In this document: positions 1 through 6,846 of the stretch, in pieces
Position numbering within the stretch: the first letter of the stretch is position 1
Layout of the letters: each line of letters begins with the position of its first letter
Position numbers and translations under genes: made by a program
Source: Mesorhizobium sp. WSM3859
GTDB taxonomy: Bacteria; Pseudomonadota; Alphaproteobacteria; Rhizobiales; Rhizobiaceae
Assembly (NCBI RefSeq): GCF_002295065.1
Contig: NZ_NSGG01000003.1
Coordinates: 536,001 to 600,000, forward strand
Reading direction: 5' to 3'
DNA length: 64,000 bases
The notes under the pieces: model-generated
Told to the model about the DNA's origin: nothing
What the model saw: the letters and a program-made list of their open reading frames with translations, nothing else
Database searches by the model: none

Positions 1-207
1 CTGGTTGGAGAAGTCGCTGTCGCCGCCGTTGCGCAGTGTGACCTTGATGCCGGTCTCCTTGGTGAAGCCTTTCGCCCATTCCTTGGCGAGGCTCTCATGC
101 TGGGCATTGTAGACGACGATGCCTTGATCCTCGGCCATGGCCGGCACGGCGACCAGGCTGGCTGTCAACGCAACAGCGCCGGCAAGGGTGGAAAGAGCAT
201 ATTTCAT
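1..207 (-). CDS. Iron(III) ABC transporter substrate-binding protein, 5' part only
   Basis: Periplasmic ferric-iron binding component of an FbpA/AfuA-type ABC importer; only the first 69 codons lie in the window and the rest runs off its left edge. A signal peptide is visible (MKYAL start, hydrophobic stretch, cleavage after AMA), followed by the family opening VVYNAQHES and TGIKVTLRNGGDS, which is typical of this family. The start at 207 is supported by an AAGGA Shine-Dalgarno about 7 bases upstream. An iron-box-like operator lies about 60-75 bases upstream of the start codon, so regulation by iron is likely. The exact substrate (free ferric iron or a chelate) cannot be decided from this fragment. 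Confidence 0.85.
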   Translation of the reverse strand, partial: MKYALSTLAGAVALTASLVAVPAMAEDQGIVVYNAQHESLAKEWAKGFTKETGIKVTLRNGGDSDFSNQ

Positions 208-265
208 GGCATGGTCCTTGATCTTGGTGATCCGCCCCGGGAAGGCGACTGCACCTATCAATACC

Positions 266-280
266 TGATAGCGATAGTCA
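266..280 (-). promoter_or_regulatory. Iron-responsive operator (IRO/RirA-type box)
   Basis: TGA-N9-TCA is seen here, the pattern described for RirA-controlled iron-responsive operators in rhizobia. It overlaps a second small palindrome CTATCA-N5-TGATAG (255-271). It sits in the leader/promoter of the iron-binding protein gene that starts at 207, which makes the assignment plausible. The motif is short enough to occur by chance, so the context carries most of the weight. The rest of 281-604 shows no gene or clear signal. Confidence 0.5.
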
Positions 281-604
281 ACATTGTGAAGGTGGCTCAT
301 TCCGTCGCGGGGCGTTAAAGCCGGCGCCACGCGGGACAATTCCATGTGATTGGGGTGTTACAGAATCCTGCGGGGCGCCTGGCGGTCTCGGATGGCCATT
401 CGTTGTTTCAAGCCGAACAATCTCTGGTCGCACGGGGGCCCAAATTATCGGGTCCGGTGCGACGGGGTTGCCAGGCGAATGCGGTCAGAGCCGTTCGGCT
501 CGTACCTTCAGGATATGGTACAGCAGCTCTCGAATGCGCCGCCAGATCGTCAATGGCCTGGGCATGGCTCCGCCTCCCGTTCGCGCGATCCTTGAGCCGC
601 CCGT

Positions 605-1198
605 TCAGAAGAGCTGCGCGGCCAGCGCCACTCCGACCAGCGAGGTGCCGATCCCTGCCGCGCGGAAAGCTGCCGGCCGGCTCCGCGACGTCAGGGCGGC
701 CAGCACTCCGGTCGCGTGCAAAGCCGAGGTGCTGGCCAGGAAGCCGATCGCATAGGCCATGCCACCGACCGTCTCCGGAACCTCAAGACCATGGGCGTTG
801 CCGTGGAAGAGGCCGAAGAGCGCTGTCAGCGTTGCAGCAAGGGTAAGCGGAAACGGCTTGGCGAGCGCAACCATGGTGCCGAAAATTACCAGCGACAGCG
901 CGATCCCGGACTCCAGCGATGGCAAGCCGATACCAGCGATCCCAAGCGTGGCCCCCGCGACCATCGCCGCTACGAAACACGCCGGCACGAGGATGCCGGC
1001 CCTGCCGCCAGTTCGTGCCGCAATGATGCCGACCGACAGCATCGCAAGCAGATGGTCGATGCCGGCCAGCGGGTGTTGAAGGCCGCTCAGAAGGCCGTGG
1101 ACGTGAAAGCCCCCGCTGTGAGCGAAGGCCAGTGAGGGTGTGAGAGCCGCCGCGGCCGCCGGAGCAAGCCTGGTGAGGATCGAAAGCATTCTGTTCAT
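605..1198 (-). CDS. HupE/UreJ family nickel permease
   Basis: Small multi-pass inner-membrane protein (197 aa from the ATG at 1198) of the HupE/UreJ family, whose members transport nickel (some cobalt) and usually accompany Ni-enzymes such as hydrogenase or urease. Seen: a cleavable-looking signal (MNRMLSIL to AFA), the family motif with His residues HP.AG.DHLLAM near residue 45, and the later FHGNAHG motif. A GTG at 1249 overlaps the stop of the preceding gene (GTGA) and would add 17 residues; I prefer 1198 because the signal peptide begins there. It is the last gene of the riboswitch-led operon, and no urease or hydrogenase genes are in the window, so the likely client of its metal is the upstream ureohydrolase. 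Confidence 0.85.
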   Translation of the reverse strand: MNRMLSILTRLAPAAAAALTPSLAFAHSGGFHVHGLLSGLQHPLAGIDHLLAMLSVGIIAARTGGRAGILVPACFVAAMVAGATLGIAGIGLPSLESGIALSLVIFGTMVALAKPFPLTLAATLTALFGLFHGNAHGLEVPETVGGMAYAIGFLASTSALHATGVLAALTSRSRPAAFRAAGIGTSLVGVALAAQLF

Positions 1199-1245
1199 GG
1201 GTCTGAACCTGTCTGAGAGGGGAGGATCCGGGTCAAAACCGGCGT

Positions 1246-1782
1246 TCACTGTCCGGGCATAGCGATTTCGGCCGCCGCGGACCTGTCGATCAGAAGCCTT
1301 GCCTCGCTAAAATCGAGAGGCCGCTGGCCATTGCCGTCATGGTAGACGAATGCCAGGCGGCGCCGGTGTGACGTCAGCTTCGCGGGCAGCGGGTTGTAGG
1401 TCACGCCGGCGCCGCCGATCAGCGGCATCACGGCGCCGACGTCGACGATATCCTGCGTCTCGACCCGCAGCAGGTGCAGCCGCCTGCCGTCGGTGGTTTC
1501 GCCGAGGAACGGAATACCGGCGAGCCGTAGGAAACTGGATGGATCGGGTGCCCGCGCGAACCCGTCGAGAAAGGCTGTCTCAACGAGATCGAGATCGGTC
1601 GCGCGCGGGTCGGCCGGCTCGGGCGCATGCTCGCGCGGCAAATGCGGCGTCTGCCACTGCAACGGTTTGCCGGCCGGCCCGTTGTGGCCGACGGCGTGCG
1701 GATGGTGATGGTAGCCGGTCGGGCCGTGATGGTGGTGGCCGTCGCCATGATCGTGACTGTGGTGATGATGATCATCGTGCAT
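1246..1782 (-). CDS. His-rich small protein, candidate nickel accessory factor
   Basis: 178-aa soluble protein with no recognised catalytic motif. The first 34 residues hold 16 histidines in clusters (HHHH at 5-8 and 16-19, HHH at 25-27) mixed with Asp and Gly, a composition typical of nickel or zinc storage/chaperone tails such as those of HypB, UreE and SlyD. The remaining about 140 residues show no P-loop, so it is not a HypB-type GTPase, and no CxxC pair, so it is not HypA-like. It starts 2 bases after the stop of the ureohydrolase gene and its own stop overlaps a possible GTG start of the HupE gene, so translation is probably coupled. Inferred role: loading or holding nickel for the hydrolase. 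Exact function unknown. Confidence 0.8.
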   Translation of the reverse strand: MHDDHHHHSHDHGDGHHHHGPTGYHHHPHAVGHNGPAGKPLQWQTPHLPREHAPEPADPRATDLDLVETAFLDGFARAPDPSSFLRLAGIPFLGETTDGRRLHLLRVETQDIVDVGAVMPLIGGAGVTYNPLPAKLTSHRRRLAFVYHDGNGQRPLDFSEARLLIDRSAAAEIAMPGQ

Positions 1783-1784
1783 GG

Positions 1785-2993
1785 TCAAAAGCTCGTCGGC
1801 TTGTCGATGATGGATTTGTGCTTGCCCAGCGTGCCGTGGGCGACCATCGAGCCGAGCGCCTCGACGACGACCCGCACACCGAACAGCGCGGTGATGTCTG
1901 AGGTGTCGTATGGCGGCGAAACCTCGACCACTTCCAGCCCGCAAATGCCGGGCGCCGAGACCAGCCCGAGCAGCTTCAGCGCCTCGCGCGGCAGGAAGCC
2001 GCCGGGCTCGGGCCAGCCAGTGCCTGGCACGAAACCACAGTCGACGCTGTCGACGTCGAAGGAAATGTAGACGGCGTCTGCGTCCTTCCAAGCCAGTTCG
2101 AGCGCAACCTCCGCCGTCTTCTCCAGCCCCATCTGCTCGATGTCCGAAATCGTCAGCACGTTGGTGCCGCGCTTCCTGGCCTCGGCCACGCCATAGCGGG
2201 GCACCTGCCAGCCGCCGATGCCAAGCTGCACCAGATTGGTGGCCGAGACGTTCGGCAGGTTGGTCGCCCAATACCAGGGCGTAGTGTGCATGCGTTCGTC
2301 GAGATCCTTTTCCTGGATATCGATATGGCGGTCGAAATGGATGATGCCGATACGTTTCGAGGTGACGTCGGCGATGCCGCGCACGCAAGGAAACCCGATC
2401 GAATGATCGCCGCCCAGCATGATCGGCAGCGCGCCCGAGGAGGCGACATGGCTGACGCCCTTGGTGATCTGGTCGAAGCTTTTTTCGAGATTGGCCGGAA
2501 TGGTGAAGACGTCGCCGGCGTCGCACAGCGTCATCTGCTCGCGCAGGTCGACGCCCAGCTCGTAGTTGTAAGGCGTGTAGAGCGCCGAGATGCGACGGAT
2601 GCCCTGCGGCCCGAAACGGGTTCCCGGACGGTAGGTGGTGCCGCTGTCGAAGGGAATGCCCATGACGGCAGCGTCATATCGGCCGACATCGCGGACATTC
2701 TCGACATAGGGCGCCTTGAGGAAGGTGTTGATGCCGGCGAAATGCGGCAGCTCGCCGCGCGCGAAGGTCGGGATTGACTTGTCGGTGATCGAATCCGACC
2801 CCGGCAGACCCATGTCCAAAGCCCATTTCTGTTCCTTGCGCCAGCCGTCCTCGGGCAGCTTTCCTTCCGCCTCGATCGACTTCCAGCCCTGCATGTCGCG
2901 GATCTCGAAGTTGGGATGATGCAGGTGCTGGCGCGGCTGGCGATCAAACAGCCCGGCCCGGCGGTGCCGGCGCGCTGGAATGTCTCTATGCAT
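1785..2993 (-). CDS. gdmH: Ureohydrolase-family guanidine hydrolase (GdmH-like)
   Basis: 402-aa arginase/agmatinase-fold enzyme, usually auto-annotated as agmatinase. Metal-ligand motifs are intact: GGDHS (194-198), DRHID (221-225, the DxHxD motif) and SFDVDSVD (311-318). As I remember the family, features shared with the Ni-dependent guanidine hydrolase of Synechocystis include the long N-terminal extension and the segments RFGPQGIRRIS, LDERMHTTPW and PGTGWPEPGG. Predicted reaction: guanidine + water to urea + ammonia, cytoplasmic, two Ni ions. The start at 2993 has a strong GGAGG six bases upstream. It sits 12 bases after the ABC ATPase gene in an operon led by a guanidine-I riboswitch, which strongly favours guanidine over agmatine as substrate. 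A related guanidino compound remains possible. Confidence 0.8.
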   Translation of the reverse strand: MHRDIPARRHRRAGLFDRQPRQHLHHPNFEIRDMQGWKSIEAEGKLPEDGWRKEQKWALDMGLPGSDSITDKSIPTFARGELPHFAGINTFLKAPYVENVRDVGRYDAAVMGIPFDSGTTYRPGTRFGPQGIRRISALYTPYNYELGVDLREQMTLCDAGDVFTIPANLEKSFDQITKGVSHVASSGALPIMLGGDHSIGFPCVRGIADVTSKRIGIIHFDRHIDIQEKDLDERMHTTPWYWATNLPNVSATNLVQLGIGGWQVPRYGVAEARKRGTNVLTISDIEQMGLEKTAEVALELAWKDADAVYISFDVDSVDCGFVPGTGWPEPGGFLPREALKLLGLVSAPGICGLEVVEVSPPYDTSDITALFGVRVVVEALGSMVAHGTLGKHKSIIDKPTSF

Positions 2994-3005
2994 GAAAAAC
3001 CTCCG

Positions 3006-3815
3006 TTACGACGCCGTCGTCGCGATTGCGCTGTCCAGTCGGGTCGTCCCGACCATCGCGGCCACTTCGGCCACGTCTCGTGCGGAAGCCCGGCTCTTGC
3101 GGTCGAGCTTCAGATCGTAGGTGATCGTCGCGCCGTAGGCGGACGGGAACTCGGGATCGTGGCGCACCTTGTCGAAGACAAGCACGCGGGTACCAAGCTT
3201 GAAGGCCTCGCCGATGTCGTGGGTGACCATGACCACGGTCATGCCGTGCTCGTTCCACAGCTCGGTGAGCAATTCGTGCATCTCGACGCGAATGCCCGGG
3301 TCGAGCGCCCCGAACGGCTCATCGAGAAGCAGGATCTGCGGCCGGCCGAGCAGGGTCTGGGCGATCGCCAGCCGCTGCTGCATGCCGCCGGAGAGCGATG
3401 CCGGATAGAGGTCGCGCGCATGACCGAGGCCGACGCGCTCCAGCATGGTTTCGGCCTCCTGCCGCGCGCTTCTGCGCCTGGCGCCAAAGACGCGGCCGAA
3501 AGGTCCGCCGGAACGGAAGTCCTCGACCAGCAGCAGATTCTGCAGCGCGGTCAGATGCGGAAACACCGAGTAGCGCTGGAAGACGATGCCGCGCTGCGGC
3601 GTCGGTTCCGGCACGATCGGCCGGTCTCCGATGACGACCACGCCGCCGCTCTGCCGCTCCTGGCCGAGCAGGATGCGCAGGAAGGTCGATTTTCCGCAGC
3701 CGCTGGCGCCGACCAGCGACAGGAATTCGCCGGGCTCGGCGGTGATGCTCACGCGCTCCAGCACGCGTGCGTCGCCGTAGCTCTTTTCCAGGCCGCGGAC
3801 GACGATACGGCTCAT
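3006..3815 (-). CDS. ABC transporter ATP-binding protein (nitrate/taurine type)
   Basis: 269-aa cytoplasmic ATPase of an SsuB/TauB/NrtD-type importer. Walker A GASGCGKST (about 36-44), signature LSGGM (about 145), Walker B ILLLDEPFGALD (about 165-176) and the switch His in VTHD are all present. Its ATG overlaps the permease stop (ATGA), showing tight coupling. It forms one importer with the permease (3812-4714) and the binding protein (4726-5790). The ligand is inferred to be guanidine or a guanidinium-like cation from the upstream riboswitch and the downstream hydrolase; sequence alone shows only the family. The C-terminal tail past residue 230 is longer than in minimal members. Confidence 0.9.
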   Translation of the reverse strand: MSRIVVRGLEKSYGDARVLERVSITAEPGEFLSLVGASGCGKSTFLRILLGQERQSGGVVVIGDRPIVPEPTPQRGIVFQRYSVFPHLTALQNLLLVEDFRSGGPFGRVFGARRRSARQEAETMLERVGLGHARDLYPASLSGGMQQRLAIAQTLLGRPQILLLDEPFGALDPGIRVEMHELLTELWNEHGMTVVMVTHDIGEAFKLGTRVLVFDKVRHDPEFPSAYGATITYDLKLDRKSRASARDVAEVAAMVGTTRLDSAIATTAS

Positions 3816-4714
3816 TTGTCCGACTCCGGATGAGCCCAGGGGGAAACCGTATGCGAGAGCCGCGCGAGCAGCCAGTCGGTGGCGACGGCGAGCAGCGTTA
3901 TCCAGACGACGTAGGGCAGGATGACGTCCATCGACAGGTAGCGCCGGACGAGGAAGATGCGGTAGCCCAGCCCCTCGGTCGAGGCGATGGCCTCCGCCGC
4001 GATCAGAAACAGCCAGGCCGGTCCGAGCGCCAGCCGCACGCAGGTGATGAGGCGCGGCATGATTTGCGGCAGCACCAGCCTCAGAACCATGGTCCAGCTA
4101 TTGCCGCCGAGCGTCTGTGCCTTGGCGATGAGCTCGGGCGGCAGTTCCATGACCCGGTTGGCGATGTCGCGCACCATGACAGGCGCCACGCCAATGGCGA
4201 TCAAGGTGATCTTGGCCGTTTCGCCGAGGCCGAGCGCGATGAACAGGATCGGCAACAGGGCCAAGGGCGGGATGACGCAGACAACGGTGACGAAGGGCAG
4301 GAGAAACGCCCTGACGCGCGGGATGAAGCCGATGGCGATGCCAAGCAAGAGCGCCATGAGCGTCGCCAAGCCGACACCCGCGAACAACCTGACCAGGCTG
4401 GCATAAGTGTCGGCCCACAGGATCAGGTCGCCGGATCGCTTGTCCGGCACGGTCGCCAGATCGAAGAACGCCGACCACATCTGTGCCGGGGCGGGCAGCA
4501 GCTTGTCATTGGCGTTGACGGCCAGCCGTTGCGCCGAAGCGGACAGATAGGCCACGGCAACCGCCGCGAAGGGCATTGTGCCAAGCAACACCGCTCCGCC
4601 ACGCGAGACCGTGGCGTTGATCAGGCGAAGCCGTGTCTTCGCAACGCTGGGGGGCGGGCTGGCGGTGTTCGCGCCCGCCCCGGCTTGCACGGCACCGGTT
4701 CCTGTGGCCAGCAT
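3812..4714 (-). CDS. ABC transporter permease (nitrate/taurine type)
   Basis: 300-aa inner-membrane permease of the SsuC/TauC/NrtB family. There is one N-terminal membrane segment around residues 30-48, then a core of about five helices (from about residue 85 on). The EAA-type cytoplasmic loop motif is visible as ELPPELIAKAQTLGG followed by LPQIMPRLITCVR. The ATG at 4714 follows the binding-protein stop by 11 bases with an AGGA upstream. The reading frame stays open far upstream, through the binding-protein gene, but that part has no family similarity and is a shadow. Partner of the ATPase and binding protein in the putative guanidine importer. Confidence 0.9.
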   Translation of the reverse strand: MLATGTGAVQAGAGANTASPPPSVAKTRLRLINATVSRGGAVLLGTMPFAAVAVAYLSASAQRLAVNANDKLLPAPAQMWSAFFDLATVPDKRSGDLILWADTYASLVRLFAGVGLATLMALLLGIAIGFIPRVRAFLLPFVTVVCVIPPLALLPILFIALGLGETAKITLIAIGVAPVMVRDIANRVMELPPELIAKAQTLGGNSWTMVLRLVLPQIMPRLITCVRLALGPAWLFLIAAEAIASTEGLGYRIFLVRRYLSMDVILPYVVWITLLAVATDWLLARLSHTVSPWAHPESDK

Positions 4715-4725
4715 GACGATGGGTC

Positions 4726-5790
4726 CTAGAGCGTTCCGGCGGCCGCCTCCGCCATGAAGGCCGGGTCGAAGCGCAGCTTGACGTTGCCGGCATCGCCCAG
4801 CGTCGAGCCGTCGGGGAAGCTCATGCCGATCACGTCGACAGTGGGCGCCTTGGTGCCCAGAATGCCGTGGCTGAACAGGAAGTTGCGGACGAGATCCATC
4901 GTCTTGGGCAGTTCGGCGCCCTTGGTGAACTCGACCGCCTTGGCCGGCTCGAAGAACATCGCCGTCGATGCGAGCTGGGCATCGAAGCCGGCAAGATCGG
5001 TGCCGGACGCCTTGGCCATCTCTTGCTTGGCCGCTTTGCCTTCGGTCGTGCCGGAGGTCATCAGGGCCATCGCTTCGTACCACGCGCCGACGAGCGCCTT
5101 GCCGAGAGCCGGATTGTCCTTCAGCGTCGCGGTGTTGACGACCATCAGGTCGATGATCTCGCCGGGGATCTGCGTCGAATCGAACACCTTGTGGGCGCCC
5201 GGCATGGCGACGATTTCCGAGACCAGCGGATTCCAGGTGACGACCGAGGTGACGTCGCCGGTGCCATAGGCGGCGACCATGTCGGCATCGGAGGTGTTGA
5301 CAACGGTGATGTCCTTCTCGGCGAGCCCGACCGTATCCAACGCGCGCGCCAGCAGGTAGTGCGAGACCGAGAGCTCGACGAGGTTGACCTTCTGGCCGGA
5401 AATGTCCTTGAGCGCGGTCTTGTCTTTGAGGATGACGGCATCGTTGCCGTTGGAGAAGTCGCCGACGATCAGCGCGGTGGTGTCGACACCCCCTCCGGCG
5501 GGGATCGACAGCGCGTCCATATTGGTCATCGAGCAACCGTCGAAGCCGCCGGCAGTGTACTGGTTGATGCTTTCGACGTAATCGTTGATGCGGGTGATCT
5601 CGACGTTGATGCCGTATTTGTCGGCCCATTTCTTCATGATGCCGCTGTCGGCGAGATAGCCCCATGGCATCCAGCCGACATAGATCGACCAGCAGATCTT
5701 GAAGTCTTTCTTGGGCGCCGCTTGCGCGGCCGGGATCAAGGGAAGGCTGAGTGACGCGGCCAGGATGATTGCAGCCAGCTTGCGAAGCAT
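4726..5790 (-). CDS. ABC transporter substrate-binding protein (nitrate/taurine type, putative guanidine importer)
   Basis: 354-aa periplasmic binding protein of the SsuA/TauA/NrtA superfamily. Signal peptide: MLRKLAAII through a hydrophobic core to a QAA cleavage site near residue 24. Mature part opens with FKICWSIYVGWMPWGYL, the aromatic-rich first strand often seen in members that bind small cationic or sulfonate ligands. First gene after the riboswitch leader; the start at 5790 has AAGGGG about 6 bases upstream. Homologous arrangements (riboswitch, NitT-type transporter, ureohydrolase) are known from guanidine-degrading bacteria. Ligand identity is inferred, not shown; the name nitrate/taurine transporter that automatic annotation would give is probably misleading. 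Confidence 0.88.
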   Translation of the reverse strand: MLRKLAAIILAASLSLPLIPAAQAAPKKDFKICWSIYVGWMPWGYLADSGIMKKWADKYGINVEITRINDYVESINQYTAGGFDGCSMTNMDALSIPAGGGVDTTALIVGDFSNGNDAVILKDKTALKDISGQKVNLVELSVSHYLLARALDTVGLAEKDITVVNTSDADMVAAYGTGDVTSVVTWNPLVSEIVAMPGAHKVFDSTQIPGEIIDLMVVNTATLKDNPALGKALVGAWYEAMALMTSGTTEGKAAKQEMAKASGTDLAGFDAQLASTAMFFEPAKAVEFTKGAELPKTMDLVRNFLFSHGILGTKAPTVDVIGMSFPDGSTLGDAGNVKLRFDPAFMAEAAAGTL

Positions 5791-5808
5791 TGCGTACCCC
5801 TTTTTGCG

Positions 5809-5827
5809 GTCCGGATTGCGTCCGGAC
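5809..5827 (-). promoter_or_regulatory. Leader hairpin just before the binding-protein RBS
   Basis: GTCCGGA-CGCAA-TCCGGAC forms a perfect 7-bp stem between the riboswitch and the AAGGGG ribosome binding site. There is no following U-tract, so it is not a standard terminator. It may be part of the expression platform, or a stabiliser. Seen directly; role inferred. Confidence 0.45.
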
Positions 5828-5884
5828 TTTTGTTGGGGGTTCACGGAGCGCGCATCCGGGAGAGGTTCGCGCCAGCAAACCCGT

Positions 5885-6001
5885 GCAGGGTTCTCCCGGG
5901 ATTTTGGCCCGCCGTGTTCCGCCGGATGCCTCAATGCATCCCTGGCGGTTGCGTCTCTCGGACCAGCACCGTGATGGACACGGCCGGAACCCTAGACGCT
6001 C
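5885..6001 (-). ncRNA. Guanidine-I riboswitch (ykkC/yxkD RNA)
   Basis: Read on the minus strand, the leader contains the hallmark conserved blocks of the ykkC class in the right order: CTAGGGTTCCGGCC near 5982-5995, a hairpin, CTGGTCCGAGAGA near 5955-5967, a variable stem, then ACGGCGGG followed by AAAA and CCCGGGAGA ending near 5892. This class binds guanidinium and usually turns on detoxification or degradation genes. It lies about 95 bases before the binding-protein start, so it controls the whole transporter-hydrolase-nickel operon. Downstream, TCTCCCGG (5856-5863) is perfectly complementary to CCGGGAGA of the aptamer (5892-5899), suggesting a mutually exclusive pairing as the switch. Confidence 0.9.
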
Positions 6002-6169
6002 TGCACGCCAGTTACGATGCAAGGGCCATGCCAATCTGAAAAGCACCGGCCCGAGGCTGTTTTCCCGGGTTCTGAAGGCGATCGCGGCATGCCTATGGCG
6101 CAAAAATCATCGCAGCGCCGCCGAAATAAGCAGTATCGTGTCGTGCGACCGTCTCGGATGCCGCATGGG

Positions 6170-6202
6170 CCGCGCCTTTTCGCGAAATTTAAAAAGGCGC
6201 GG
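6170..6202. repeat. 11-bp inverted repeat in the divergent intergenic region
   Basis: CCGCGCCTTTT and AAAAGGCGCGG are perfect arms separated by 11 bases. It lies between the riboswitch operon (minus) and the ECF sigma gene (plus). No U-tract follows on either strand, so an operator or structured RNA is as likely as a terminator. Nothing else coding is supported in 6002-6264. Confidence 0.5.
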
Positions 6203-6264
6203 CGGTCGTCGCAAACTATCGTGATTTTGCGGCAGTTTGGCTTGGACATTATTTGGCCGGCCAC

Positions 6265-6290
6265 GTAACAAACCAGGGCCGAGATGCGAA
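6265..6290 (+). promoter_or_regulatory. Probable ECF (SigF-type) autoregulatory promoter
   Basis: GTAACA-N16-CGAA lies 19 bases before the GTG of the sigma gene. SigF-type ECF factors paired with DUF1109 anti-sigma proteins (described in Caulobacter and Bradyrhizobium) use promoters close to GTAACC-N16-CGAA; one base differs and the spacing matches exactly. This suggests the sigma gene drives its own transcription. Motif seen; family match from memory. Confidence 0.6.
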
Positions 6291-6308
6291 CTTCGGGAGT
6301 AAACTCTT

Positions 6309-6845
6309 GTGACCGGCAAGGACGAGGCAGAGCTGTCCGGGCTGCTCAGGGCCGCGATCGCGGGAGACGAAAGGGCTTATGCCGACTTTCTGCACCGCAT
6401 CGCCGCCCTCGTTCGCGGCTTTGTCCGGCGCAAGATCGTTCAGGGCGGAGTCGACCCCGAGGATGTCGTGCAGGAAACCTTGCTGGCCATTCATGTGAAA
6501 CGCCACACCTGGCGGCCGGACGCGCCGGTGCTGCCCTGGGTCTACGCGATCGCCCGCTTCAAGCTCATCGACGCGTTTCGCCGGCGAGGGCGCCGCATCG
6601 AGGTCGAGATCGACGAGATCGCCGAGACCTTCGCCGAGCCGGAGACGGAGACGGTCAGCGAGCGCGACATAAACCGGGCGCTCGAGGGACTGCCGCCGAC
6701 GCAGCGTTCGGTCGTCTCGTCAATCTCGGTCGACGGCCATTCGATCGGCGAGACCGCCGCCAGGCTCGGCGTCAGCGAAACGGCGGTGCGCGTGTCGTTG
6801 CATCGCGGCCTCGCCGCGATCGCCAAAAGATTCGGACGACAGTGA
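6309..6845 (+). CDS. ECF RNA polymerase sigma factor (SigF-like)
   Basis: 178-aa extracytoplasmic-function sigma factor. Region 2 spans roughly residues 20-95 (DPEDVVQETLLAIH, then WVYAIARFKLIDAFRRR), and region 4 roughly 120-175 (GLPPTQRSVV, then the helix-turn-helix GHSIGETAARLGVSETAVRVSLHRGL). GTG start with GGGAG nine bases upstream. The stop is one base before the ATG of the DUF1109 gene, which encodes its likely membrane anti-sigma factor. In known homologues this pair responds to stress such as transition metals or oxidants; the stimulus here cannot be read from sequence. Confidence 0.93.
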   Translation: MTGKDEAELSGLLRAAIAGDERAYADFLHRIAALVRGFVRRKIVQGGVDPEDVVQETLLAIHVKRHTWRPDAPVLPWVYAIARFKLIDAFRRRGRRIEVEIDEIAETFAEPETETVSERDINRALEGLPPTQRSVVSSISVDGHSIGETAARLGVSETAVRVSLHRGLAAIAKRFGRQ

Positions 6846-6846
6846 C

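Noticed and set aside
1783..2526. Upstream extension of the His-rich protein frame through the hydrolase gene
   Set aside because: It is an Arg-rich shadow of the hydrolase in another frame; the His-rich protein has its own ATG at 1782.
5809..5827. Intrinsic terminator in the riboswitch leader
   Set aside because: The stem is short and no U-tract follows; it is kept only as a leader hairpin.
5992..6264. Short open frames overlapping the riboswitch and the divergent gap
   Set aside because: They overlap conserved RNA blocks and have no ribosome binding site or recognisable sequence.
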